This document shows, one piece after another, positions 42,656 through 51,833 of a DNA stretch of 64,000 bases. The DNA is taken from contig NZ_JACJIM010000004.1 in assembly GCF_014138435.1 (NCBI RefSeq), positions 617,364-681,363 of the forward strand. The letters run 5' to 3'. A program made the position numbers and the translations under genes. How positions within the stretch are numbered: the first letter of the stretch is position 1; every line of letters begins with the position of its first letter. The notes under the pieces are model-generated. The model was not told the origin of the DNA, did not search any database, and saw only the letters and a list, made by a program, of their open reading frames with translations. Source of the DNA: Methylobacterium fujisawaense. Lineage in GTDB: Bacteria > Pseudomonadota > Alphaproteobacteria > Rhizobiales > Beijerinckiaceae.

Positions 42656-44534
42656 CGGTACGGCAGGTGTAGGGACGATCCTGGCCGTCGACGACGAGCC
42701 GGATATCCTGATCGCCCTGGAGGACCTGTTCGAGGAGTCCTACCGGGTGCTGACGACCTCGCGCCCCGCGGAGGCGCTAGAGATCCTGCGCGCCGAGCCC
42801 GACATCGCCGTCGTGCTCTCCGACCAGCGCATGCCCGGCCTGACCGGCGACGCGCTCCTCGCCGAGGCCCGGACCTTTCACGACGCGCAGGCGATCCTGC
42901 TGACCGGCTACGCCGACATCACCGCGGTGATCGCTGCCCTCAACCGCGGCGGCATCGTCGGTTACGTCACCAAGCCCTGGGATGCCGGCCTGCTGCGCTC
43001 CACCGTCCGGCAGGCCTTCGAGCGCCATAGCCTCGGCCGGGACCTCGCCACCGAGCGGGCGCTCCTGCGCGGCCTCCTCGACCACGCCCAGGACGCGATC
43101 AGCTTCAAGGACGCCCAGGGCCGGTTCGTGCGGCTGAACGCCCGCAAGGCCGCCCTCCTCGGCCACGACATCGCCGCCTGCCTCGGGCGGCGCGAGGGCG
43201 AGCTCCTCGGCCCGAAGGCGGCCCCGGTGACGGCGGCGGACGAGGCGGCGATCCGCTCCGGGGTGGTGGCCGAGAGCCTCATCAGCGATGGCCCGACGGG
43301 GGCCGAGCAGTGGAGCCACGTGACGCGCGTGCCGATCCGCGACGCCGGCGGCGCGATCAGCCACCTCGCGATGATCGAGCGCGACGTGACCGAGCAGCGG
43401 ACCCTGGAGGCCCGGCTGCGGCAGTCGGACAAGATGCAGGCGCTGGGCACCCTCGCGGGGGGCATCGCGCACGATTTCAACAATCTCCTGACCGCGATCC
43501 TCGGCAGCCTCGAACTCGCCGCCCCGAAGGTTGCCGACCAACCGCGGGTCCAGCGGCTGATCGAGAACGCCCGCGGAGCCGCCGAACGCGGCGCGTCCCT
43601 GACGAAGCGCCTCCTCAGCTTCAGCCGTGCCCACGACCTCCAGGCACGGGCCGTCGACGTGAACACCCTGATCACCGGGATGAGCGACCTGTTCGGGCGC
43701 AGCCTCGGCGGCCTCGTCACGGTCCGGACCGACCTCGAGGAGGGTCTTGCGGCGGTCCAGGTCGATCCGGACCAGCTCGAACTCGCCGTGCTCAACCTCT
43801 GCATCAACGCCCGGGACGCCATGCCGGACGGGGGCGCCATCACGGTGGCGACCCGGCAACTCAGCATCGGCGGCGATCCCGAGATCGCCGACGGCACCTA
43901 TCTGGGCATCAGCGTCACCGACGAGGGCACCGGCATACCGGAGGAGATCCTGCGCCGGGTCTGCGAGCCGTTCTTCACAACCAAGGCGGTCGGCCAGGGG
44001 ACGGGGCTCGGGCTCGCCATGGTGTTCGGCCTCGCACAGCAATCCAAGGGCCGGCTGGTGATCGACAGCGTGGTCGGGCGCGGTACCCGTGTCGAGCTGG
44101 CTCTGCCCTTCGCCGACCAAGCCCCCGAGCAGGCCGCCGAGGCGTCCGGTGCCGCCCCGGTCGCCGGCCGGCGCGCCCGCGTCCTCATCGTCGACGACGA
44201 CCCGCAGGTGCGGCACGTGACGGCCTCCTTCCTGACCGGATTCGGCCACAGCACCACGGAGGCCGGCGATGGCGAGGCTGCGCTCCGGCTTCTCCAGGGG
44301 GACCGCTACGACATCGTCGTGGCCGATCTGGCCATGCCCGGCATGAGCGGCATCGAGCTGGCCGCCGAGATCCGCGACCGGGATCCGCACATGCCGGTCC
44401 TGATCCTCACGGGCCACGCCGATGCGATGCAGATCCCCGATGACCTGCCGGTGCTCGCCAAGCCGTTCCGCTCGGCCGATCTCGCGGCCCGAGTCGCCAC
44501 GCTGCTGGAGGGTGCGGTCGGGACCTCCGTCTGA
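42648..44534 (+). CDS. REC-PAS-histidine kinase-REC, last gene of the chemosensory operon
   Basis: The protein has 628 residues. The N-terminal receiver (10-130) has Asp59 in LSDQRMPGLTG and YVTKPW. A PAS domain is at about 138-252 (DAISFKDAQGRFVRLN). HisKA His275 is in GGIAHDFNNLLTAI. The HATPase has LNLCINARDAMPDGG and GTGLGLAMVFGL. The C-terminal receiver (508-625) has Asp560 in VVADLAMPGMSG and AKPF. It can accept phosphate at the front and deliver it at the back, so it is the likely output end of the operon. There is no GGDEF or DNA-binding domain. Confidence 0.92.
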
Positions 44535-44617
44535 GGGGGGCTTGCAACCAACCGGTTGCCGGCTCATTCTCTCTCCGTGGAGCCCGATGGCTCCGGGTTA
44601 CGAAGAGGAGGTGGACC
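44535..44617 (+). promoter_or_regulatory. Leader with two small hairpins before a 28-codon ORF
   Basis: Stems GCAACC/GGTTGC (about 44545-44560) and GAGCC/GGCTC (44580-44593) lie between the kinase stop and the Shine-Dalgarno of the small ORF. They could be attenuator-like or processing structures. No known riboswitch class is recognised. Confidence 0.35.
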
Positions 44618-44704
44618 ATGAGCAATCACGGCATCTTCCCGCGCCGCAGGCGTGACAACGATCTGGACCAGGACGGTCCACCGGACGAGTTCCGGCAGGG
44701 ATAG
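44618..44704 (+). CDS. 28-residue basic/acidic micro-ORF with strong ribosome binding site
   Basis: ATG at 44618 is preceded by GAGGAGGTGGACC, one of the best Shine-Dalgarno sequences in the window. The peptide begins MSNHGIFPRRRRDNDL and ends DGPPDEFRQG: a basic patch of four Arg, then an acidic Asp-rich half. There is no signal peptide or membrane segment. It is 84 bp after the last chemosensory gene and 100 bp before a T-tailed terminator on the same strand, so it could be the last cistron or a separate transcript. No family is known to me. Confidence 0.5.
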   Translation: MSNHGIFPRRRRDNDLDQDGPPDEFRQG

Positions 44705-44803
44705 GGGTTTTCGGAACGCGGCGCGGTCGAGTTCCCGGTCCGTCCGATACGGGCCGCCAGGGCGAGCTCCCGCGACCATCCGAGACGTGGACCCTGCTAC
44801 AGA

Positions 44804-44832
44804 CCCGTCGGCGCGAGCCGGCGGGTTTTTTT
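44804..44832 (+). terminator. Rho-independent terminator after the chemosensory operon/micro-ORF
   Basis: Arms CCCGTCGGC (44804-44812) and GCCGGCGGG (44817-44825) pair over 9 bp with one G-T wobble and a GCGA tetraloop, followed by seven T (44826-44832). It is the clearest intrinsic terminator in the window. Confidence 0.9.
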
Positions 44833-44845
44833 ATGACTTGCGCAT

Positions 44846-44937
44846 CGTCATCGCGAGCGGAGCGAAGCGACCCAGGGACACGCGACAGCCTGAGACCGCG
44901 CGCTGCCTTGGATTGCTTCGCTCCGCTCGCAAGGACG
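44846..44937. repeat. Interspersed-type long inverted repeat
   Basis: Two 29-bp arms (44846-44874 and 44909-44937) are complementary at 25 of 29 positions, with a perfect 16-bp core GCGAGCGGAGCGAAGC, separated by 34 bp. The outer ends read CGTC. This form (CGTCAT-GCGAGC...GAAGC mirrored by GCTTC...GCTCGC-GACG) resembles dispersed palindromic repeats known from Methylobacterium, Rhodopseudomonas and relatives. It lies between the two convergent operons. Confidence 0.75.
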
Positions 44938-44952
44938 CGGACGCGAAACGCA

Positions 44953-44985
44953 AGAAGCCGCCCCGGATGAGCCGGGACGGCTTCT
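44953..44985 (-). terminator. Hairpin terminator of the alpha ribosomal operon
   Basis: Arms at 44953-44966 and 44972-44985 pair as 8 bp, one C-A mismatch, 5 bp, with a 5-base loop. On the minus strand it starts 36 bases after the rplQ stop and is followed by TGCGTTT. It faces the plus-strand terminator at 44804-44832, with the inverted repeat between. Confidence 0.65.
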
Positions 44986-45020
44986 CAGACATCGGGAGCG
45001 TCGGAACGCCCTTCGAGGTA

Positions 45021-45431
45021 TCAGGCGGCCTCGGCGACCTGGCTCGGACCGGAATCCTTGCCGCGGGCCTCGACGTCGCGATCGACGAACTCGATCACGG
45101 CCATCGGGGCGTTGTCACCCTGGCGGAAGCCGGCCTTCATGATGCGGCAATAGCCGCCCGGACGGCCCTTGTAGCGCGGGCCGAGCACGGTGAAGAGCTT
45201 CTTGACCATGTCGGCATCGCGCAGCTGCGCCATGGCGAGACGCCGGGTGTGAACGCTGTCGATGCGGCCGAGCGTGATCAGCTTCTCCACCACCGGGCGC
45301 AGATCCTTGGCCTTCGGCAGGGTCGTGATGATCTGCTCGTGCTTGAGCAGAGCGACCGACATGTTGGCGAACATCGCCTTGCGATGCTCGGCGGTGCGGT
45401 TGAAACGGCGGCCGCGATAACCGTGACGCAT
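45021..45431 (-). CDS. rplQ: 50S ribosomal protein L17
   Basis: The protein has 136 residues. [24 protein letters not shown] is the conserved L17 start and [12 protein letters not shown] follows. The last 15 residues ([13 protein letters not shown] region) are the variable alphaproteobacterial tail. L17 lies near the peptide exit on the large subunit. It is last in the alpha operon. The gap to rpoA is 200 bp, long for this operon, and contains an 11-bp hairpin at 45532-45564. Confidence 0.97.
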   Translation of the reverse strand: MRHGYRGRRFNRTAEHRKAMFANMSVALLKHEQIITTLPKAKDLRPVVEKLITLGRIDSVHTRRLAMAQLRDADMVKKLFTVLGPRYKGRPGGYCRIMKAGFRQGDNAPMAVIEFVDRDVEARGKDSGPSQVAEAA

Positions 45432-45631
45432 GGTGCTGGCTTCCTTTTCGTCTCGGCCGCCGTGCCACGGTACGGCCGGGTGCCCCGAAATCGGGGCGGT
45501 TGATTCCGCATGACCCTGCGGCGGGATTCTTCCGGGACCTCGCGTCGGCTCGGCGAAGTCCCGGGTCTGGACCGGCCAAACCGACGGCGCCGTACAGCGC
45601 CGCCCCGTTCAGCCCGAGGCGGCTTCGCCTC

Positions 45632-46651
45632 TCAGTAGTGCTCCTCGAAGCGCTTGGCGAGGTCCTCGATGTTCTCCGGCGGCCAGCCGGGGATGTCCAT
45701 GCCGAGGTGCAGGCCCATGCCGGCGAGCACTTCCTTGATCTCGTTGAGCGACTTGCGGCCGAAGTTCGGGGTCCGCAGCATCTCGCCCTCGGACTTCTGG
45801 ATGAGGTCGCCGATATAGACGATGTTGTCGTTCTTCAGGCAGTTCGCCGAACGGACCGACAGCTCCAGCTCGTCGACCTTCTTGAGCAGCGCCGGGTTGA
45901 AGGGCAGCTGCGGCGCGAGCGGCGCGGCCTCTTCCTTGCGCGGATCCTCGAAGTTCACGAAGACCTGCAGCTGGTCCTGGATGATGCGGGCGGCATAGGC
46001 CAGCGCATCCTCCGGCGAGACCGCGCCGTTGGTCTCCACCGTCATGGTGAGCTTGTCCTTGTCGAGATCCTGGCCCTCGCGGGTCGTCTCGACGCGGTAG
46101 CTGACCTTGGTGACCGGCGAGAACAGCGAATCGACCGGGATGAGGCCGATCGGGGCGTCCTCGGGGCGGTTGCGCTCGGCCGGGACGTAGCCCTTGCCGG
46201 TGGCCACCGTGAACTCCATCCGGATCTCGGCGCCGTCGTCCAGCGTGCAGATCACGAGGTCGGGGTTCAGGATCTGGATGTCGCCGACCGTGCCGATGTC
46301 GCCGGCCGTGACGAGGCCCGGGCCGGTCTTGCGCAGGGTCATGCGCTTGGGCGCGTCCGTCTGCGAGCGGATGGCGATGGTCTTGATGTTGAGGACGATG
46401 TCGGTGACGTCCTCGCGCACGCCGGGGATCGACGAGAACTCGTGCAGCACACCGTCGATCTGCACCGAGGTCACGGCCGCGCCCTGGAGCGACGACAGGA
46501 GCACCCGGCGCAGGGCGTTGCCCAGCGTTGTGCCGAAGCCGCGCTCGAGCGGCTCGGCGACGACGGTCGCGACCCGCTTGGGGTCGTCGCCGGTCGTGAC
46601 CTGCAGCTTGTTCGGCTTGATCAGTTCCTGCCAATTCTTCTGAATGACCAC
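45632..46651 (-). CDS. rpoA: RNA polymerase alpha subunit
   Basis: The protein has 339 residues. The N-terminal assembly domain (about 1-235) has [22 protein letters not shown]; the C-terminal domain (about 255-330) has [22 protein letters not shown] and [13 protein letters not shown], which contacts UP elements and activators. The usual upstream neighbour rpsK is separated from it here by a hydrolase gene of 290 codons. Confidence 0.98.
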   Translation of the reverse strand: MVIQKNWQELIKPNKLQVTTGDDPKRVATVVAEPLERGFGTTLGNALRRVLLSSLQGAAVTSVQIDGVLHEFSSIPGVREDVTDIVLNIKTIAIRSQTDAPKRMTLRKTGPGLVTAGDIGTVGDIQILNPDLVICTLDDGAEIRMEFTVATGKGYVPAERNRPEDAPIGLIPVDSLFSPVTKVSYRVETTREGQDLDKDKLTMTVETNGAVSPEDALAYAARIIQDQLQVFVNFEDPRKEEAAPLAPQLPFNPALLKKVDELELSVRSANCLKNDNIVYIGDLIQKSEGEMLRTPNFGRKSLNEIKEVLAGMGLHLGMDIPGWPPENIEDLAKRFEEHY

Positions 46652-46759
46652 GATCCTACCTCTCGTCCATGCCCGGGATCCGCGACGCCCGTTCCCGCGC
46701 TTCGGCCGTTCGGCGCCGCCCCTTGGCGCCCCGAACGGTCCCTGAATCCGTGTTTGCCG

Positions 46760-47632
46760 TTACTCGCCGCCGACCCAGAGTGCCGGAACGAAGCTGTATC
46801 CCGCCCCGTCCCGATCCACGTAGCCGAGCGCCGGGAATTCGAGATGCGAGCCGGCGATGAAGGTCCGCTCGCTCGCCACCGCGTCCATGATCTTCTTGCG
46901 CGTCTCCCGCGCCTGATCTCCGTCGACGTCGAAGCCCACACCCGCCTGCGGGTTCTTGAACTGGATCGCCGGCAGGTGCACCACATCCGTCCACATCAGC
47001 AGCGACTGTCCACCGGAGACGATGCGGAAACCGCAATGGCCCGGCGTATGGCCGGGCAGATGGAGCGCGGTGATGCCGGGCAGAACCTCGCCACCCCGAT
47101 GCTCCCGCATCCGCTTGGCATAGGGCGCCACGGCCTTCCGGGCGCCCTCGAAATACGGCTTGGCCGCATCCGGCGCCCGCGACAGGGCCTCGTCCGGCAG
47201 CCAATGGGCCGCCTCGTCGGCGTGAACCACGATCTCGGCGTTCGGGTATCGGGCCGCACCGTCCTTCACGAGCCCGCCCACATGGTCGGGATGCAGGTGG
47301 GTGACGAGAATGGTTTCGATCTCCTCCGGCTTGACGCCCGTGAGCGCCAGCGCCGCGCCGGCCCGGCCAAGGGTCTCGGCCGGAGCCAGATCGCCATAGC
47401 CCGTATCGATCAGCACCGGCTTGCGGCCGGCGCCGGTGATCAGGAAGGCGTTCAGCGTGATCTTGGGCTGCTCGGTGCGGAAGCCCGCCACCTGTAGCCG
47501 CCCGGCCTCCTCCTGGGAGATCCCCGTGACGAGATCGAGGCTGGCCTGAAACCAGCCGTCGTTGAGCGCGGTGACCGTGAGGTCGCCGAGGTTCCAACGC
47601 AGCACGCCCGGAAGCGGCTTCGATCCCGTCAT
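46760..47632 (-). CDS. Metallo-beta-lactamase-fold hydrolase inside the alpha ribosomal operon
   Basis: The protein has 290 residues. ATG at 47632 has GGAG about 8 bases upstream; TTG at 47647 is a poorer alternative. The metal-binding motif THLHPDH is followed by HLPGHTPGHCG and WTDVVH, giving a complete dinuclear site. The overall plan (N-terminal VTALNDGWFQ strand, YFEGA insert, EFPALGYVDRDG end) resembles MBL hydrolases of the lactonase/quorum-quenching or methyl-parathion-hydrolase type. The substrate is unknown. It sits in line between rpsK (34 bp upstream) and rpoA (108 bp downstream), where no gene is expected. Confidence 0.9.
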   Translation of the reverse strand: MTGSKPLPGVLRWNLGDLTVTALNDGWFQASLDLVTGISQEEAGRLQVAGFRTEQPKITLNAFLITGAGRKPVLIDTGYGDLAPAETLGRAGAALALTGVKPEEIETILVTHLHPDHVGGLVKDGAARYPNAEIVVHADEAAHWLPDEALSRAPDAAKPYFEGARKAVAPYAKRMREHRGGEVLPGITALHLPGHTPGHCGFRIVSGGQSLLMWTDVVHLPAIQFKNPQAGVGFDVDGDQARETRKKIMDAVASERTFIAGSHLEFPALGYVDRDGAGYSFVPALWVGGE

Positions 47633-47666
47633 GAGCTTCTCCGTCAAAAGGCTTCTCCGGCGCGGA

Positions 47667-48056
47667 TCAGACGCGACGACGCTTGCGCGGCCGGCAGCCG
47701 TTGTGCGGGATCGAGGTGACGTCGCGGATCGACGTCACCGTGAAGCCCGCGGCCTGGAGGGCGCGCAGCGCCGACTCGCGGCCCGAACCGGGACCCGACA
47801 CCTCGACCTCGAGGGTGCGCATGCCGTGCTCGGCGGCCTTGCGGCCGGCATCCTCGGCGGCAACCTGGGCGGCGTACGGGGTCGACTTCCGCGAGCCCTT
47901 GAAGCCCATGGCGCCGGCGGACGACCACGAGATCGTGTTGCCCTGCGCGTCCGTGATGGTGATCATCGTGTTGTTGAACGAGGCGTTCACATGGGCGACG
48001 CCCGACACGATGTTCTTGCGCTCGCGGCGGCGGACGCGTTGCGGTTCCTTAGCCAT
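47667..48056 (-). CDS. rpsK: 30S ribosomal protein S11
   Basis: The protein has 129 residues of normal length. The [20 protein letters not shown] segment and the basic end [14 protein letters not shown] are hallmarks. S11 sits on the platform of the small subunit next to 16S rRNA helix 23. It follows rpsM after 172 bp. Confidence 0.97.
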   Translation of the reverse strand: MAKEPQRVRRRERKNIVSGVAHVNASFNNTMITITDAQGNTISWSSAGAMGFKGSRKSTPYAAQVAAEDAGRKAAEHGMRTLEVEVSGPGSGRESALRALQAAGFTVTSIRDVTSIPHNGCRPRKRRRV

Positions 48057-48228
48057 CTGTTCTCACTCTTCCTTCAGGCACGCCCGTAACACCAGGCGCT
48101 CGGGATTCTTCTTGGGACTTGGCCGCTTGGCCCGTGCAGGGCTGGCGAGCCAGGGCCGGGCGCCTCATGGGACGCCCAGCGGGACGGAATGGAGGCCGAG
48201 CGAAGCCCGACCTCCCGATCCCAAAAGA

Positions 48229-48597
48229 TTACTTCTTCTTGCCGGCGATCGGCTTCGCCTTGCCCTTGCGGGTGCGGGCGTTGGTGTGGGTGCGCTGGCC
48301 GCGGACCGGCAGCTGCTTGCGGTGACGCAGGCCGCGATAGGCGCCGAGATCCATCAGGCGCTTGATGTTCATCGACACTTCGCGGCGCAGATCGCCTTCG
48401 ACCAGGTAGTCGCGGTCGATCGTCTCGCGGATCGAGAGAACCTCGGCGTCGGTCAGCTGGTTGACCCGACGTTCGGCGGGGATGTTCACCTTCTGGGTGA
48501 TCTCCTCGGCCTTCTTTGCGCCGATGCCGTGGATGTACTGAAGCGCGATGACGACGCGCTTGTTGGTCGGGATGTTGACGCCTGCGATACGGGCCAC
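48229..48597 (-). CDS. rpsM: 30S ribosomal protein S13
   Basis: The protein has 122 residues from a GTG at 48597 with GGAGAG six bases upstream; the frame continues upstream without family similarity. [25 protein letters not shown] and the basic tail [23 protein letters not shown] region are typical. S13 contacts the P-site tRNA and the large subunit. It is first gene of the alpha operon here, because adk is separated by an opposite-strand gene, so a promoter is needed in 48598-48849. Confidence 0.97.
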   Translation of the reverse strand: MARIAGVNIPTNKRVVIALQYIHGIGAKKAEEITQKVNIPAERRVNQLTDAEVLSIRETIDRDYLVEGDLRREVSMNIKRLMDLGAYRGLRHRKQLPVRGQRTHTNARTRKGKAKPIAGKKK

Positions 48598-48849
48598 GAT
48601 CACTCTCCATGTCAGGCCCGGGGATCCGGGCAGGTGTCGCGCGCGTCCGGTGGAGGCCGGCCCATGCGCACGTGAAACGACGACGCGGCCCGCGGGCGGC
48701 CCTGGACAGGGCACCTCGGACCATCGTTCGGTTGGACGAAGGAGGGCCTGCTAGCGCGCGGGCGGCCCGATGTCAACGACCGTCAGGCATGGCCGCGTCC
48801 CGTCATGCGCCGCGTGCGGGACCCGGGTCGAGATGATCGAGGAGCCAAG
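48598..48849. promoter_or_regulatory. Divergent intergenic region: inferred promoters of rpsM and a hypothetical gene
   Basis: rpsM (minus) and the gene starting at 48850 (plus) diverge from this 252-bp region. Promoters in both directions must lie here because no upstream gene can read through to rpsM. I see no clear consensus boxes. Confidence 0.4.
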
Positions 48850-49206
48850 ATGGCGGTTCTGACCAGCGACGGCGCAACGCTCCGGGCCTTCGCCGATTCG
48901 GTGTTGCGGGCCGCCGAGGAAACCCTGGACGAGGTCCTGCCGGTGACGCTCGCGGTCATCGGCGGCATCCTCGCCGAAGCGGAGCCCGGCTCCGTGGCGC
49001 TCCAGAGCGCGGATGACGGGCCGCCCCTGCTCTGGGCGACCTTCGCCGGGCGCCGCATGGTCTTCCGCTACAACCCGATGACGGCGATGATCGAGCTGCG
49101 CATCGGCACCGACGAAGGCTACCCGTTCCGCCTGTTCGGCCACCGCTCGCTTCAGATGGATATCGCCAACTTCTTCGGAAGCCTGCGTCGCGAAGGGCGG
49201 ATCTGA
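48850..49206 (+). CDS. Conserved-type hypothetical protein between adk and rpsM
   Basis: The protein has 118 residues from an ATG with GAGGAG about 6-11 bases upstream. It appears soluble and folded: SDGATLRAFADSVLRAAEETLDEV forms a helix, then a beta-rich part with LLWATFAGRRMVFRYNPMTAMIELRIGTDEG, and the end LFGHRSLQMDIANFFGSLRR. No known domain is recognised. It is transcribed against the ribosomal operons and interrupts the adk-rpsM linkage. Confidence 0.75.
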   Translation: MAVLTSDGATLRAFADSVLRAAEETLDEVLPVTLAVIGGILAEAEPGSVALQSADDGPPLLWATFAGRRMVFRYNPMTAMIELRIGTDEGYPFRLFGHRSLQMDIANFFGSLRREGRI

Positions 49207-49243
49207 TGCATCGTCCGGGGCGCTGCGAGTCGGCAGCCGCGTC

Positions 49244-49474
49244 TCAGCGGAAGCCCTGGTTCCGCAGCCGGCAATAGCCGCCCATATCCTGATAGCCCGC
49301 GGGGCAGCGGCGGGCGCAGGTCCCCGCCACATACTTGAGCGGCGGCCGGCAGGCATGGCGGAAGCGCTTCTGCCCGTACACGAAGGATTGGGCGGGGCTC
49401 TGCGCGAAGGCCGGCAGAGGGGGGAGTGCGACCGCGAGGAGGAGCGTCGCGGTGGCGAAGAGGCGGAGGGTCAT
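49244..49474 (-). CDS. Small secreted cysteine-containing protein downstream of adk
   Basis: The protein has 76 residues from the ATG at 49474 (MTLRLFATATLLLAVALPPLPAFA signal peptide). The mature part has four cysteines in two pairs (FRHACRPPLKYVAGTCARRCPAGY, GGYCRLRNQGFR), suggesting two disulphides in the periplasm. It is distantly like the GCG-type small exported proteins in style (Cys-Pro-Ala-Gly-Tyr), but the prefix is missing. It lies 94 bp after adk on the same strand. Confidence 0.7.
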   Translation of the reverse strand: MTLRLFATATLLLAVALPPLPAFAQSPAQSFVYGQKRFRHACRPPLKYVAGTCARRCPAGYQDMGGYCRLRNQGFR

Positions 49475-49568
49475 GGCGATTCCGATCCGGGATGCGCCTC
49501 TCAACCCACTGACCACGCCTCGGGTTCACGTCCGCGCGCCACCGAGCGGTCGGCGCGCGGCGATCGAC

Positions 49569-50171
49569 TCAGGAGGCGACGCGCTCCTCGTGCGGCTCCA
49601 GCACCGCCATCAGGTCGGCCGTGACCTTGTCGATCGGCTGCATGCCGTCGATGGTCTCCAGCATGCCCTGCTTGGCGTAATAGGCCGACAGCGGGGCCGT
49701 CTGGGCGCGATAGGCCTCGAGACGCTGCTTGAACACCTCCGGGGTGTCGTCCTTCCGCACCGCCTGGCCGCGGGCCAAGGTCTCGGCGGCCCGCTTCTCG
49801 ATGCGGCCGACCAGGGCGTTCTCGTCGACCTTCAGCTCGACCACCGCGGAGAGGCCCATCCCCTTGCCGGCCAGCATCGTGCCGAGGGCCTCGGCCTGCG
49901 CCACCGTGCGCGGGAAGCCGTCCAGGATGAAGCCGCGGCGGGCATCCGCCTCCTCGATCCGCTCGGCGACGATGCCGACCACGATCCGATCCGAGACGAG
50001 ACCGCCGGATTCCATCACGGCCTTGGCCTCGAGGCCGATCGGCGTCCCGGCGGCTACGGCCGCCCGAAGCATGTCGCCGGTGGAAAGCTGCGGGATGCCG
50101 AAGCGCTGTACGATCCGCTCGGATTGCGTCCCCTTCCCCGCACCGGGCGGCCCGAGCAGAATGATACGCAT
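49569..50171 (-). CDS. adk: Adenylate kinase
   Basis: The protein has 200 residues, the short form without the zinc-finger LID. P-loop [12 protein letters not shown], the AMP-binding [21 protein letters not shown] and the short LID with [13 protein letters not shown] are present. It interconverts ATP, ADP and AMP. It follows secY by 170 bp, the usual order, but rpsM does not follow. Confidence 0.97.
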   Translation of the reverse strand: MRIILLGPPGAGKGTQSERIVQRFGIPQLSTGDMLRAAVAAGTPIGLEAKAVMESGGLVSDRIVVGIVAERIEEADARRGFILDGFPRTVAQAEALGTMLAGKGMGLSAVVELKVDENALVGRIEKRAAETLARGQAVRKDDTPEVFKQRLEAYRAQTAPLSAYYAKQGMLETIDGMQPIDKVTADLMAVLEPHEERVAS

Positions 50172-50341
50172 GGCGTTGTCCTCGTTCGGCCCACTCTCTC
50201 TGTGGGCACAAGCCGTGGTGGCGAAGCCTCCCTGGCATCGCCGGGTTCGGGGTCTTCTAGCCGGTCAGGGCCCGACAGGCATCCAGACCTTTGGGCCAGA
50301 GGCGGGCGTGTCCTTGGTGACGGCCCGCCTCTGTAGCAGGC

Positions 50342-51688
50342 TCAGCGCCGGCGTTGCGTGGTTGAGGCGCCACGCAGCTTGGCCTTCTTCACGAGGCCCT
50401 CGTACTGATGGGCCATCAGGTGCCCGTGGATCTGCGCCACGGTGTCCATCGTGACCGAGACCACGATCAGCAGCGACGTGCCGCCGAAACCGAGGCTCGC
50501 CGCCGCGTAGGACGACAGGATCTCCGGGCACAGGCACACCAGCGTCAGGTACAGGGCGCCGATCACCGTGATGCGGGTCAGCACCTTGTCGATGAACGCC
50601 GCGGTGCGCTCGCCCGGCCGGATGCCCGGGATGAAGCCGCCATGCTTCTTCAGGTTGTCGGCCGTCTCCTGCGGGTTGAAGACCACCGCGGTGTAGAAGA
50701 ACGTGAAGAAGATGATCAGCGCCGCGTAGAGCACCATGAACAGCGGGGTGCCGTGGCCGAGATAGGCCGTCACCGTGCCGAGCCAGCCGGTGGCGCCGCC
50801 ATTGGCCGAGAAGCTCGCGGCGGTCGCCGGCAGGAGCAGAAGCGACGAGGCGAAGATCGGCGGGATCACGCCCGAGGTGTTGAGCTTGAGCGGCAGGAAC
50901 GAGGTCTGGCCCTCGTACATGCGGTTGCCGACCTGGCGCTTCGGGTAGTTGATCAGGAGGCGGCGCTGGGCGCGCTCCATGAACACGATGAAGTAGACGA
51001 GCGCCACGGCGGCGACGCCGACGCCCAGGATGATCGCCGGGGACAGGGCACCGGTGCGTCCGAGTTCCAGTGCGCCCGCGATCGCCACCGGCAGGTGGGC
51101 GACGATGCCCGCGAAGATGATCAGCGACGAGCCGTTGCCGATGCCGCGCGAGGTGATCTGCTCGCCGAGCCACATCAGGAACAGGGTGCCGCCGGTGAGC
51201 GTGATCACCGTCGAGGCCAGGAAGAACGGCCCCGGATCGATCGCGGCCGAGGAGCCCTGCAGGCCGATGGCGATGCCCCAGGACTGCACCAAAGCCAGCA
51301 CCACCGTCAGGTAGCGGGTGTACTGGTTGATGACCTTGCGGCCGGACTCACCCTCCTTCTTCAGCGCCTCCAGGCTCGGGATCACCGAGGTCAGGAGCTG
51401 CACGATGATCGAGGCCGAGATGTAGGGCATGATGTTCAGGGCGAAGATCGCCATGCGCTCGACCGCGCCGCCCGAGAACATGTTGAACAGGCCCAGCACG
51501 CCGCCCGATTGCTGCTGGAAGTTCCGGGCGAACTGCTCCGGGTCGATGCCGGGGATCGGGATGTACGTGCCCAGCCGGAACACCACGAGGGCGCCGAGCG
51601 TGAACCAGATGCGCTTCTTCAGCTCATCGGCCTTGGCGATCGCACCGAAATTGAGGTTGGCGGCAAGCTGCTCGGCGGCTGAGGCCAT
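50342..51688 (-). CDS. secY: Protein translocase channel subunit SecY
   Basis: The protein has 448 residues from the ATG at 51688, with ten membrane helices. RLGTYIPIPGID starts the first periplasmic region; GIGNGSSLIIFAGI and GIRPGERTAAFIDKVLTRIT are the conserved cytoplasmic loops that bind SecA and the ribosome. It forms the Sec channel with SecE and SecG. It lies within spc after rplO (145 bp). Confidence 0.98.
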   Translation of the reverse strand: MASAAEQLAANLNFGAIAKADELKKRIWFTLGALVVFRLGTYIPIPGIDPEQFARNFQQQSGGVLGLFNMFSGGAVERMAIFALNIMPYISASIIVQLLTSVIPSLEALKKEGESGRKVINQYTRYLTVVLALVQSWGIAIGLQGSSAAIDPGPFFLASTVITLTGGTLFLMWLGEQITSRGIGNGSSLIIFAGIVAHLPVAIAGALELGRTGALSPAIILGVGVAAVALVYFIVFMERAQRRLLINYPKRQVGNRMYEGQTSFLPLKLNTSGVIPPIFASSLLLLPATAASFSANGGATGWLGTVTAYLGHGTPLFMVLYAALIIFFTFFYTAVVFNPQETADNLKKHGGFIPGIRPGERTAAFIDKVLTRITVIGALYLTLVCLCPEILSSYAAASLGFGGTSLLIVVSVTMDTVAQIHGHLMAHQYEGLVKKAKLRGASTTQRRR

Positions 51689-51833
51689 AAGCGTCGCGTC
51701 CTGGACATGTCGCCGGGCGGTGGAGCCCGGATGAAACGAAAAACGGCGGCCCGCGTGGTCGCAGGGCCGCCGCTCGAAGGTTCGGCTTAAAGGGTGCGCG
51801 GAAACCGTGCAACGGGTCCCGGCGTCGCTCCCG

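Noticed and set aside
44535..44617. Riboswitch before the micro-ORF
   Set aside because: Only two short hairpins are present and no class-specific conserved core can be seen.
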